Positions 47,098-57,166 of a stretch of 64,000 nt of DNA are shown piece by piece. The stretch's first letter is position 1. Each line of letters opens with the position of its first letter. The translations under genes and the position numbers were made by a program. The notes beneath the pieces are model-generated. The model made no database searches and was not told the DNA's origin. It worked only from the letters and a program-made list of their open reading frames with translations. Source of the DNA: Cyanophora paradoxa (taxonomy: Eukaryota; Glaucocystophyceae; Cyanophorales; Cyanophoraceae); contig QPMI01000205.1 of assembly GCA_004431415.1 (NCBI GenBank), positions 62,001 to 126,000 of the forward strand, written 5' to 3'.

Positions 47098-47265
47098 GTG
47101 AACGGGAAGCTGCGGGCACAGCTGCAGGTGAGCCCGACGGCGGGGAAGGAGGAGGTGCTGGCGGCGGCCAAAGCGGAGCCGAACGTGGCCAAGTTCCTCG
47201 ACGGAAAGGCCATCAAGAAGGAGGTCTTCGTCCCCGGCAAGCTCGTCAACTTCGTCGCCGCGTAG
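47098..47265 (+). pseudogene. Duplicated last exon of organelle-type LeuRS
   Basis: The 168 bases read [20 protein letters not shown] through [14 protein letters not shown] and the stop, the same as the last exon of the LeuRS gene at 61103-60936. The 3' splice acceptor (10 intron bases ending GCGCAG) came along, but no upstream LeuRS exon is present. An open frame from 46903 leads into it, which is likely chance. It is unlikely to make a functional product. Confidence 0.85.
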
Positions 47266-47646
47266 CCCGCCCCGCTCTTGCGTCCCATGTTCTTGGTTAA
47301 TATCGATGCTGGCACTCGTGCTGCAGTTATCACCAGCGCCATATGCATAGCTCTAGCGCTGCAGCTGGCAACGCTACCGCAAGGCGCTGAGCGCGAAGAA
47401 TCTAGCGCTAGCTGAGCTTTCTAGCTGAATCGAAGAGAACTGCGCATGCGTTGCAAGCTTAAGAACCAAACGCGCTTCCCGCGCGTGACCGGCAGGCGAT
47501 CTCCAAGCAGCCAAAACCGCGCGGGGCCGGTGCAGACACCGGAGGACGCGAATCGCGACGTGCGCTGCCTCGCGCATGCCCGCTGGCGGACGCCGGGTGA
47601 AAAGTGGCCCCGCGGGGGCTGGAACGGGGGTCGAAAACGGCCAAAG

Positions 47647-47727
47647 CGCAGCCTGCAGGATTCGAACCTGCGCGGGAAATCCCAATTGATTTCGAGTCAA
47701 TCGCCTTAACCACTCGGCCAAAGCTGC
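47647..47727 (-). tRNA. tRNA-Ser (anticodon CGA), copy 1
   Basis: The class II fold has a 7-bp acceptor stem GCAGCTT/AGGCTGC (one G-U pair), D-arm TGGCCGAGTGG (A box), anticodon loop CTCGAAA with anticodon CGA, a variable arm with GGG/CCC stem, T-arm GGTTCGAATCC (B box), and discriminator G as expected for Ser. It has no intron and no encoded CCA. A TTTT terminator lies 10 nt downstream. It is identical to the copy at 60474-60554. Confidence 0.95.
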
Positions 47728-47901
47728 TTGCGGACATCGGCGTTTTTACCGGGTCGGTTCCGCGTCCCCGTGCCCTCGCCGACGCCTCCGCGGCGCGCGG
47801 GCGCCCCGCACGCGGCCCGAGAGCGCAGGGTAGGGCAGAGAGGAGCAGCGCAGGTGGCGGCACTGAACCGCTCAATGCAAACTTTCAGCTGCCTGCCCCA
47901 C

Positions 47902-47908
47902 GTACCCC
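47902..47908 (+). promoter_or_regulatory. GTACCCC motif, EF-hand-like gene promoter
   Basis: CACGTACCCCAA begins 33 nt before an ATG at 47935. The motif drew attention to this start, which joins in frame across two introns to the longer downstream exons, a partial independent test of the motif. Confidence 0.55.
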
Positions 47909-47934
47909 AACCCTGCCCCAAAGTGTCCTGCAAA

Positions 47935-50431
47935 ATGCCGGCAGCTGGCGAGCCTCCTACGCCTCGTGTGTCTAATGGAGGTACAGGTTGGTTGTTCCTG
48001 GCGTATTCGCCCCTCCCCTGACCGACGCGGGCCCCTTTGCAGCCAGCTCGCTTCTTCACGGCGATCTTGTGAAAGCTACAGGCGATAGCTTCGTTCTTCC
48101 GACGCTGACGCCGACACCCGTAGTCCAGAGCGCGCCCGTGGCCTCCCCAAGACCGGGCACGGTCCGCGCCCCGCCTCGCAACCTTCTAGCTGCAGGCAAA
48201 CGACGCCCCGTGCAGAGCGCATCAGTACGTCCGTTTTCAGAGCGTCTTGGTACAGCAACTCCCCGCGCGCGTCTCTTAAACTCGAGGGATCCGGTGAGCT
48301 CGCGCTCTTGACGGCGCGGCTTCGAGCAGGCGCGTTGACAGCGCATCAATGCAGGTTGCCGGCGGAGGTACAGCTGTAGCTAAGGCTTCCGCGGATGATG
48401 AGGCGGACGCAGCGCTCGGCGCCGCACAGGCGCCCGAGGCAGAGGCCGTGCCGCGTCCACCGCCGACGGCGCGGCCGGCGCCGCCCAGCTCGCGGGGCTC
48501 GCGGAGGAGCGTGGCGTCTTCGCGTATGTCGCGTGCGAGCAAAGCCTCCTTCGACGACCGGAGCCCGATCATCGTCTCCTTCCGCCGGAAAATAATGGCG
48601 CGCCGGGCTATTCCGCCGGCCTCCCGGCGGGACCCTGACGGGGCGGGCAGGAGCGGAGCCCGCGCGGTCCCTTCGAGACGACGTACCGCATCTTCCGCAA
48701 TCAAACCGATGGAAATTCGAGCGCAACCAAAGGTGGGGCCCGGGCCGCCGGCGCCGGCTGGGAGCGGGTGCCGAGGGGCGGGGGGCGGGGGCAGTGAGCA
48801 AGGCGGAGTTCGTGAAGGGTGTGGAGTCGCTGGGTCTGGGGGCGGAGCCCGGGCAGCTGGAGAAGCTGGTCCGCAAGTTCACGGACAACCACGGTGCGCA
48901 AAGCCACCGTCACCCCGACCCCGGCCCTCTCCTGGTGCGCGTCCGCGCTCAGCCCGCCCCGCAGGTTCCGTCGACCTTGCGCTCTTCTCGGCGGCGGTGT
49001 GGGGCAACGACTACGGGTTCACGAGCGCGGACGAGGCGACGGGCTTCTTCCGGCACTTCCTGAACTCGACGCGCAAGGTGCTGGCGCCCATCGAGGGACA
49101 GCCGCCGCTGCCCTTCTCCGAGGAGGCCTGTGAGGAGCTCCTCCGCCGCAAGCTCGAGGAGCGCACCCGCGGCCACGGCGGCTTCCTGCGCGAGGGTGAG
49201 GCCCCCCGCCCGCCCCGCCGCCCGCCCCGCCGCCCCCCGACGCCCCGCCGCGCCCCGCAGCCTTCGACCTCGACCACGGCACGCGCAACCGGACAGAGTG
49301 CGCGGGGCGGGGCGGGGCCCGCTGACACGAACGCGCCCTCGCCGCGCGTGCCGACGCCGGGGCGGGCAGGGGGATGACGTACGGGGAGTTGCGCGAGTGC
49401 CTGCGGCGGCTGAACGTCTCGCTCTCGGAGGAGGAGGGGGCGCGGATGGGGCGGCGCTACGACCCGCAGGGCACGGGCCGCGTCCTCTGGATCGACCTCC
49501 TCCGCAGCGTCGCGCAGAGCGACTACCCCCCGAACCTCGTCGTCTACCCCGCCGTCGAGAGCCTGGCCACGCCGCGCAACAAGGCCTACCTCCAGGCCAC
49601 CGTCCTCAAGGGGCCCCTGCCCCTCTTCGCGCCCCCGGCCCCGCTCGACGCCCCCGGCCCCGCACCCCCGCCCCTCCCCTCCCCGCGCCCGCCCACCTCC
49701 CACGGGGGCCCGCCGCCGACGGCGGGGCGACGCGCTCGCCGCGGAGCGCGCTGACGTACGTGCGGCCGGCGACGGCGGAGCGCCCGGCGGGGGCCACCCC
49801 CGGGGAGGCGGCGGGGGCGGGGTCGGCCCTGGGGGCCTCGGCGGAGCGGTTCTCGGCGGAGCGGTGGGGCCGGGCGTGGCGCCGCGGCTCGGCAGCGAGC
49901 AGGTGCTCCGCGTCGTCGCCCAGAAGCTCTCCGAGCGCTTCGCCGGCACCCCGGCCCTCCGCCGCCTCCTCCGCGCCGCCGACCCCGACAGCCCCCGCTC
50001 CGGCCGCGTCGACCCCGCCGGCCTCCTCCGCCTCCTCCACGCTCTCAACCTCCCCGCCGGCCCGAGGCGCGCCCCGCCCCCGCCCCGCCGCCCCGCCGCG
50101 CGCGCGCCGATGGGCCGGGCAGGTGGTGGAGGAGCTGCTGGGGCGGGCGGGGGCGGCGCCGGGCGGCGAAGCCGGCGTCGAGGATCTCATGCGCGTCCTC
50201 CTCCCCAGTGCGCCCGGCCCTTGCCCTCGCTCCGGCCCGGCCCGGGCTGCGCGCGACGCGGCGGGCGCAGGCCAGTACGGACTCCGCAGCGCCCCGCCCG
50301 ACGCGGGGGCCAAGCACGCCACCGCGGTGCCCCCGCCCCGCCCGGCGCCCCCGCCGCCGCCCGCCTGACGCCGGCGCGTGCAGCGCGAGAGCGGGGCCCT
50401 CTACACGCTGCTGCACCCCTGGGCGGAGTGA
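47935..50431 (+). CDS. Multi-exon EF-hand-like protein
   Basis: The proposed start at 47935 gives MPAAGEPPTPRVSNG, spliced (intron 47981-48042, with CTGAC branch) to ASSLLHGDLVKATGDSFVLP and LLAAGKRRPVQSASVRPF. A further intron leads to VAGGGTAVAKASADDEADAA. Later exons hold helix-loop-helix units: VSKAEFVKGVESLGLGAEPG, QLEKLVRKFTDNHGSVDLAL, MTYGELRECLRRLNVSLSEE, EEGARMGRRYDPQGTGRVLW, FAGTPALRRLLRAADPDSPR, SGRVDPAGLLRLLHALNLPA. The calcium loops (for example DPQGTGRVLWID) are imperfect, so calcium binding is unsure. The region QPPLPFSEEACEELLRRKLEE is also conserved-looking. It resembles EF-hand proteins of cilia, but I cannot name it. The stop follows TLLHPWAE at 50429. Confidence 0.6.
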
Positions 50432-50805
50432 CCGCCGCCTCCTCCAACCCCTAGATTCGTAGCCCGAGGCACTCCCGCCGCCCGCCAACGTCCACCACCT
50501 CCCACCCTCTCTCCCCTGCCTTGCTTAGGGCTCAGAGGCCTGTACACGAATCGCTAGCGCCCGCCCTATCTTATATACTTGCAGTTGACATCCACGCCTT
50601 CAGCGCGGGCGTCGACGAGGCCTAGGCAGAGGAAGTCGGGTGCACGTCACGGCGTGGCTCATATCGCTGTATAATCGAGGCGGGGCGGGCCGGGAGGGAG
50701 GGTTGGCGGTTGCGGGGAGGCGTGCGGGAGGGCGTGGGGGGGCGAGCTGCCTGGTTCGGGGTCCGGCGGGCTCTGAGCGGGGCGGGGCGGGGGTCTGGGG
50801 TGCGG
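50432..50805. other. Convergent spacer, EF-hand-like / LIM genes
   Basis: No gene seen. C-rich first, then AT-richer near 50,560-50,680 (probable 3' UTRs), then G-rich next to the LIM stop. Confidence 0.4.
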
Positions 50806-52217
50806 CTAGACGAAGAAGCGGACGAGGAGCTTCTCCTGCTGCTGCATGCCGGGGGGCGCGGCGGCGGGGGCCCCCGCGGGGGAGGCCTCCACGCCGGCGC
50901 AGGCGTCGCAGAGCGCCTCGCCGTCCTTGGAGCAGAAGGTGTCGGGCAGCGCCCCCGCGCACTTGCCGCACCGGAAGCAGGCCTCGTGGTACATCTTCTC
51001 CGCGAACTCCAGGATGGCCCCCTCGATCGGCACCCCGCACTTCGCGCACTCCGGCAGGTTGTACCTGCCCGCCCCCGCCCCCGTCAGCGCGGGCGGCGGG
51101 GGGGGGCGGGGGCTCGGGGGCTCGGGGGGCGCGCTTGGTGAAGCACTCCTCGCAGAAGGCCTTCTCGTCCTTCTCCACAAACCCGCCCTCGATCGCCTTC
51201 TCGCACTGCCCGCACCTGCCCCGCCCGCCCCCGCTCAGCCCCGCCCCGCCCCCGCCCCGCTCAGGGGGCGCGCCTGAAGCACTCCGGGTGGAAGTGGCGG
51301 CCCCCGAGCGCCTCCACAACGCTCTCCGTGATCGGCTGCGCGCCCCCGCCCCTCCTCAGCCGCGCGCCGCCCCCCGGAGCCCGCCCCGCCCCGCCCGCAC
51401 CTTCTCGCACTTGTCGCACTTCTGCGCGTGCAGGTTCTCGAAGCAGGCCTTGCAGAACGGCTTGCCGTCCTGCCGCCGGCGGTCAGCGGGGGCGAGGCCG
51501 GGGCCGGGTGCGGCGCCCCGCGCGCCTGCTGGTTGAACTTGGAGCCGATGGAGGCCTTGCACGAGCTGCACACGAAGCCTGCCGGCCCCGTCAGCTGGCC
51601 CGGCCCCCGCGCACCCAGCGGCCGGCAGCCTGCGCACACGCCGCGTGCCACCGCCGGCCGAGCGCCTTCGTCACCGTCCCCTCTGTGATCTCTTTCTGCG
51701 CCCCGGAGGGTCAGGGAGCGTGCGCGGGGCGCAGGCGGGCGCCGGGAGTTGGACCTGGCAGCTGGGGCATACGTTCATGTCGACCGCGGGCTCGTCCTGC
51801 TTGGCGGGCGAAGGTGGCTCTGCACCGCCTTCTGAAATGCGCAGCGATGCGATCGAGTAGCCCGAGGACGTGTCATGGGAGCCAGCTGGTGCGAGCGCAG
51901 CGTCCGTGTTCTCGGTGTAGTTGGCCACGACGGTGTCTCCATCCTTCAGAAGGTCCCCGATCGCGTCTCCCCCGTCCAGCACCGCGCCGTCGAGATCCTC
52001 GTACTGCTTGACCACGAACGCGGCCGGCGCCTGCGTACGGCTTAGCTTCGAGGAGCCAACACGCGTGCCGCGAAAGGAAACGCGCCTTGCCCGTCGTCTT
52101 CGCAACCCGCTGAACCGCGTCCGCGCCAACCTGGCTCACTGTCTGCTCCGGCTTGCACGGTACGAGGATGGAGGTAGTGCCAAACACAAACTTCAGCTTC
52201 ATTGCACTGAGAAACAC
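50806..52217 (-). CDS. Par3-like N-terminal domain fused to three LIM domains
   Basis: Two in-frame ATGs (52217, 52202) precede KLKFVFGTTSILVPCKPEQT and VSQVGADAVQRVAK. The next exon has VVKQYEDLDGAVLDGGDAIG and DLLKDGDTVVANYTE. This layout matches the Par3 N-terminal oligomerisation domain (FGxTxVxVPC, then DGAxLDxxDxIxDLxxDxDxVxA). Three LIM zinc domains follow: CPSCQ...RWHAACFVCSSC...KPFCKACFENLH; CDKCEKPITESVVEALGGRH, HPECFRC...CEKAIEGG...FCEECFTK; CAKCGVPIEGAILEFAEKMY, HEACFRCGKC...ALCDAC. It ends QQQEKLLVRFFV (TAG at 50808). LIM domains bind proteins, often at actin or junction structures. A scaffold role in polarity or cytoskeleton is inference. Introns are short and C-rich, with exon 1-2 moderate in GC. 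Confidence 0.8.
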
Positions 52218-52271
52218 CCGCTAGTCGCTAGCTATGGATCAGGCGCGAGGTTAGCTGGCGTGTTCTTGAGC

Positions 52272-52278
52272 GTACCCC
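52272..52278 (+). promoter_or_regulatory. GTACCCC motif in the LIM/prenylcysteine oxidase promoter
   Basis: AGCGTACCCCGC lies 55 bp from the LIM start and 240 bp before the ATG at 52512, inside the 294-bp divergent interval. Confidence 0.45.
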
Positions 52279-52511
52279 GCCCAGAAGTCTGGCCCTCAAA
52301 TCAAAGAGTCCGCGGCACCTGCACGGGCGCTCTGAGAGTTCCAAAATCACCGCATTTGTCTCCTCGAACCCCCGGCAGCGGTTGGCTTTGTTTCCGCTCT
52401 GGTTGTCGCTCAGCGCGACACGGCCACTCGTACGCACGCCTTTCGGAGTGCAGGGGTGCCGATCTCCTTTTCTGGCCGCTCGGCGTGGCGGCGGGCGCGG
52501 CGGCCCCTCGC

Positions 52512-54438
52512 ATGCCACCGACGTCGAGAATGGGCCGTCGCATGCGCGGATTGCGATGGCTCGCAGCTGCGATCGTGGTGCTCTCGGTGCTGGAGCGTGG
52601 CGCGGCAAGCGAGCGCCCTGACGCAGCAAGCGAGCGCGCTGGCGTCGCCGTAATCGGCAGTGGCATCTCGGGCAGCGTGGCTGCGCTGCAGCTCAGGCGG
52701 ATGGCGGGCGACTCGATCGAGATCGACGTCTTCGAGCGGGAGGAGGAGGTGGGTGGCCGAATGCAGACGGTGCACGTGCCCGGCGTGGACGAGCCGGTTG
52801 AGATCGGGGCCTCCATCTACCATGGTGCGCGCCTGTCGGCCCCAGGGCTCGGGCTCGAGCTCACCTGCACGCGCGTGCATGGGCGAAGAATCCAATAAGC
52901 GAGTACGGGATCTGGCGCGGGAGCTGAATTTGACGGAGCGGAGCCCGATGTTCGACCGGGGCACGATCGGCATCTGGGACGGCGCGCAGGGCCGCTTCGT
53001 GTTCGAGTCCTCGTCGTGGGGCCTGTGGACGAAGGCGAAGGGCCTACTGCGGTACGGGCTCTCGGCGCTGCGGTCGGGGCGGGTGGTCGGGGAGGCGGTG
53101 GCGAACTTCACGCGCAACTACGAGCTCTTCGAGGGGGAGGCCTTCCCCTCCGTGCCCGCCTTCCTCGAGGCCACCGGCCTCGCCGCGCTGCCGGCCCAGA
53201 CGCTCCGCGCGCGCCTCGAGGCGGCCGGCGTGGGCGAGGCGTACCTCTCGGAGCCGGCGACGGCGATCCTGCGCGTCAACTACAACCAGAACCTCTCGAT
53301 CAACGCTCTGGCGGGGCTCGTGGGGCTGGCCGGCAGCGGCGCGACCCTCCTCTCCGTGCGCGGCGGCAACCGCCTCCTCGCCGAGCGCGCCCTCCGCGCC
53401 GCCGCCGCCCGCCTCTCCCTCGCCCACCCCGTCGAGGCCGTCGAGGGCCCCCGGGGCGGGCCCTACACCCTCCGCCTCGCCTCCGGCGCCACCCGCGGGC
53501 CCTACCGCGCCGTCATCCTCGCGGGTGCCGCCTCCCCGCCCCGCCCCGCCGCCCCAGCCCCGCCCTGCGGCCGAGCGCGAGGCCGCCGGGCCCTGGCAGC
53601 GCCGCTGGGGCTCTCGGGGATCGAGCTGCGGGTGGCCGGCGTGCGGCCGCCGGCGCCCGTGCCGTACGTGACGACGGAGGCGACGCTGGTGGTGGGGCGC
53701 CTGCGGGGGTCCCCTTCGGGCGGGCGGACGGGGACCTCCCCTCCTCCGTCTTCACCACCGACGCCCCGGACCCCGACCTCCCCTTCACCTGGCCCGCCCC
53801 GCCCCGCCCGCCCGCCCGCCCCGGCCCCGCGCGCTGATCCCCGCCACCCGGCCCGCAGCATCTCCCGCCTGCGCGCCATCGGCCCGCCCTCGCGTGCGCC
53901 CCCGCGGGGGCCGGGGCTTGCGGGGGCTGGGGGGAGCGACGGGGGGCCAGGGACGGGGCCTGGCGCTGTACAAGCTCTTCTCGCGGAGCGCCTCCCCGAC
54001 GCCCTCCTCGAGCGCCTCTTCGGGCGCCCCGTCTGGACCTTCCGGTGCCGCCCCCGCCCCGCCCCGCCCCGCCCCGCCCCGCCCGCCCCGCCCGCCGGGC
54101 CGGTCGAGCCTCGGGCCGGCGCACGGCAGGCGGGCGTGGCGGGCGTACCCGGCGCTGGAGGCGGGGCGGGAGGCGGCGGCGGTGGAGCTGGCGCCGGGCC
54201 TGCTCTACGCGGGGGCCCTCGAGGCGCTCGTCTCGACCATCGAGTCGCAGGCCATCGCCGGCCGCAACGCCGCCGCCCTCGCCGCCACCCTCCTGCCCAC
54301 GCCCCACGCCCCCCGCCCCCGGCCCCGGCCGCCCCCCGCCCCGCTCCGGTCGAGCCCGAGCCCGAGCATGAGCACTGCCGCGGCGCGAACGCACCCCCGG
54401 GCGTCTGCGAGGCCCCGCCCGCGGCCGCCGCCGCGTGA
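52512..54438 (+). CDS. PCYOX1: Prenylcysteine oxidase-like flavoprotein
   Basis: Family members oxidise prenylcysteine from degraded prenylated proteins, usually in lysosomes or vacuoles. ATG at 52512 gives a short basic leader, then a signal-peptide-like helix RWLAAAIVVLSVLERGAAS. The FAD-binding Rossmann motif is VAVIGSGISGSVAALQL (about 52,645), with FEREEEVGGRMQT and EPVEIGASIYHG after it. The middle reads RGTIGIWDGAQGRFVFESSS, NFTRNYELFEGEAFPSVPAF, TAILRVNYNQNLSINALAGL, LSVRGGNRLLAERALRAAA, matching the 'RVNYGQ...I.A..G' and 'GGN..L' blocks of PCYOX. A later exon starts LGLSGIELRVAGVRPPAPVP. The 3' part is extremely GC-rich; exon edges there are uncertain. The stop is taken at 54436. Confidence 0.75.
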
Positions 54439-54874
54439 CGGCGCGTCCGCAAACTTTTCGAAACCCCTCGGGGCCTCTTGCCGTCACCCCTTCGAAAACG
54501 TGATGGCAGCAGCAGGGCTAGAACTTTCGTTTTCTGGTCGTGAAGTCTTCAAACTGTTCAAGCATTCAAAACATACACGGACCCTAGGCCTACTTGAATA
54601 GACGAGAGGATACTATTTTACGACACGCGCAACACTGCGCCACAAAAAATGCGAAGATCGACGAGTTTGCGGCAAAGCGAAGACAAAGTCATGTATACGT
54701 AGCTATGAAGGATTTATACAAATTTTCGGCAAGGTAATATGCAAAACTAGTCAAGTTATTATAGCGCGCCCCGATTATCCTCGAAGCGCTCCTGCCAGAA
54801 TGCCGGCTGTTGAAACGAGGAGGGGCCTTGCGCAAGGGCGATGCTGGGCGCTGGAGGAGGGGCGGTGGGGGCGG
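54439..54874. other. AT-richer convergent spacer
   Basis: Base composition drops sharply between about 54,440 and 54,780, with runs such as ATACTATTTTACG and TTATACAAATTTTCGG. I see no gene; likely 3' UTRs and polyadenylation regions of two convergent genes. Confidence 0.45.
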
Positions 54875-56598
54875 CTAGAAGGCGCGCGGGGTGCCGGGGC
54901 GGGGGCCCTCGAGCGGGGCGAGGACGAGGCGGGAGGGCCGCTCGCGGTCGGGGGCCGGGGCCGGCCATGGCTCGGGGAGGCGCGGGGCGTCGACCTCGAG
55001 GGGCGGGAGCTGCGAGGGCAGCGGCCGCGGCAGCAGCTTAGGGCTCTCCGCCGAGCGCGCCCGCGGCCGCGCGCCCCGCACGCCGGCGCTCCCCGCGGGG
55101 CCGGGCGGCTGCTCGAAGAGGGGCATGGAGCGGCGGCGGTTGGAGAGGAGGTCGGGCTCGGAGGGCTCGGGGGAGGGGCGCGCGAGGGGCAGGGAGCGGC
55201 GGAGGGAGGCGAAGGCGGGGGCCGCCTCCGCCTGCCCCACCACGACCACCCCCGACGGCTGCGTCACGGCCAGCACCGGGGGCGGGGCGAGACTCGGCAG
55301 CGCCGACATCGACTGGGAGCCCGAGAGGCCCGGGGGAGCGGGGAGCCCTCCTCCTCGGCCAGCGCCCGCGCCAGCGCCTCCGCCTCCCGCACCCGCCGCC
55401 GCTCCCGCTCCCGCGCCCGCTCCTCCGCCGCGCGCCCCGCGTCCGCCACCTGGGCCGCCCCGTCGGCCTCCGCGAGCGCGGCGTTGGAGCGGGGCGCACG
55501 GGGAGGGGGCGGGGGTCGGAGTCGGCGACCCAGGGGTGGGCGGCGAGGGCGGCGGCGTTGGGGCGCTCCAGGGGGTCCCAGTGGAGCATGCTCTTCAGCA
55601 GACGCCGGCAGCGCGAGGAGAGGAACTCGGGCACGTAGAGGCGCTCCCCGGCGGCGAGCTCGGGGAGCGGGCTGTAGCCGCAGACGAGCTCAAAGAGGAG
55701 GGCGCCGGCCGCCCAGATGTCCGCCGGCCGCAGCACGATGTGGCCCCCCGACGCCGCCTCCGGCGCCAGCGCGCTCATCGGCCGCGGCCTGCCCGCCCCG
55801 CGCCCCCGCGTCGGCGGCACGACGGCGGGCGGGGCGAGGGCGGGGCGGGGCGGACGCGTTGGGGGCGAGGCGGGAGACGGGGAGGGGCGGGGCGAGGAGC
55901 TCGCCCCGCGCCGGCACGCGCTCGGCGGCCTCGAAGTCGCAGAGCTTGAGGATGGGCACCTGGCTCCCCGGCGGCATCGAGAGGAGGCAGTTCGAGGCGC
56001 GCACGTCCCGGTGCGCCACCCCCTGCCTGCCCGCCCCGCCCCGCCCCTCGGCCCGGCTCCGGGGCCGTTGGGGCGGGGCGGCGCGGCGGCGGGGCGCACG
56101 AGTGGCAGTAGACGAGGGCGTGGACGAGCTGGACGAAGAGGCGGCGGGCGTGGCCCTCGCCCAGCTTCCCGTCCAGCACGCCCGCCAGCGAGCCGCCCTC
56201 CGCGTACTCGAGGAAGGTCACCACGCGCGCCGGCTGCTCGATCTGCGTGATCGTCTTGACGACGCCGGGGTGGTCCAGCCCCGAGAGGATCGCGTGCTCC
56301 CGCACGAGCGGGCCCGCCGCCGCCTTCGTCGCGATCTTCGCCACCGCCGCCTGCCCCGTCACCTGGTGCTTCGCTTTCCGTATCTCTGCGCCGCCGCGGC
56401 GCGCTCAGTGTTGAGCGAGTCGGAGGGAGAGGAGGCGAGGGCTTCGGGCTCACCGCGCACGCCGTCGCCGTCGGGCCTCTCGTAGATGCGCTCCTCGAGG
56501 TTGAAGCCGCCGCAGGAGCGCCGCTTGCTCTTTCTCCCCTCGCCCGCCCCGCCCAACGCGGAGATCGAGCCGAGACTGGAAGGCACCTGCGGCGGCAT
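54875..56598 (-). CDS. Protein-kinase-domain protein with DFE in place of DFG
   Basis: ATG at 56598 starts MPPQVPSSLGSISALGGAGE. The kinase fold begins RIYERPDGDGV / REIRKAKHQVTGQAAVAKI (the VAK lysine is present), LVREHAILSGLDHPGVVKTI (alpha-C Glu), VVTFLEYAEGGSLAGVL, VAHRDVRASNCLL (catalytic HRD and Asn), LKLCDFEAAERV (Mg-binding Asp but Glu instead of Gly), LAPEAASGGH (APE), DIWAAGALLFELVCGYSPLP, and ends WDPLERPNAAALAAHPWV. No normal glycine-rich loop is seen. A charged helix (RAAEERARERERRRVREAEA) and a Ser/Pro-rich tail follow, to the stop at 54875. The combination suggests an atypical or weak kinase. An upstream exon (LSLCSDTDNDLLDAIGRGVD, about 56,720-56,660) is possible but could not be joined. 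Confidence 0.75.
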
Positions 56599-57166
56599 CT
56601 CCGCGCGGCCTGCCGTCGCTGCGAAGGTTTGCCGGCGCAGCTCCTCCTACGCGCAGCTGATGATGTCACGGTGTCAACCCCGCGGCCGATGGCGTCGAGT
56701 AGATCGTTGTCTGTATCGCTGCACAAGCTCAACGTTCTGCTGAACGAAAAAGCGCGCTGATGGTCGCTGCGGCCGCCGGCTGGTCGAACACTACTTGGTC
56801 GAAACCGATATCGATCCGCGGCCCTCGCCAGGCTTGCTCGCGGCGCCGTGGCAATCAAAGCCCGTTTTCCGAACTCGCTCAGCAGAAGAAAGGCTCACGA
56901 AGCACTGGCGCCGAAGGGCTCAGCGGTTGCGGCCTCATAATGCTCTTGGGGCCGCTACGTGGCGTGCTACAGCTAGCGCTGCCTCGCGCGCGCAGGGGCG
57001 CCTGGGAACTACGAACGCGACGGAGATCGAAGCGGCTGCGGCCCTTCTGAAAGCCGTCGCACGGGCGCGAAGCCTGCGAAGCTTGGACCTCCGCAGTTTC
57101 CCCAACATACCCCGCATCCTCTGATTCGCGTACCCCCCGTCGGCGCGGTTGACCGCCGAACGAGCG
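56599..57166. promoter_or_regulatory. Divergent interval kinase / RGP1
   Basis: This 568-bp interval has moderate GC. The GTACCCC motif is at 57130-57136, 37 nt before the RGP1 ATG. A minus-strand frame near 56,720-56,660 may be an extra kinase exon. No other gene is supported. Confidence 0.4.
57130..57136 (+). promoter_or_regulatory. GTACCCC motif, RGP1 promoter
   Basis: CGCGTACCCCCC begins 37 nt before the ATG at 57167. Confidence 0.5.

Larger units (their letters stand above)
47088..47825. repeat. Left arm of a 738-bp inverted repeat
   Basis: The segment is the reverse complement of 60376-61113. Coordinates pair with a constant sum (108201) over the whole length, so there is no net indel, and all stretches I compared were identical. 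It carries the last 10 bases of a LeuRS intron, the last LeuRS exon, its 3' flank and a complete tRNA-Ser gene. Confidence 0.92.

Noticed and set aside
47098-47265. A second functional LeuRS gene
   Set aside because: Only the last exon is present. No upstream catalytic or editing exon occurs within the preceding kilobase; the ankyrin gene start lies there.
57149-57166. Start of RGP1 at 57149
   Set aside because: The codon there is TTG. The first ATG in the frame is 57167, and the GTACCCC motif sits 37 nt before it.
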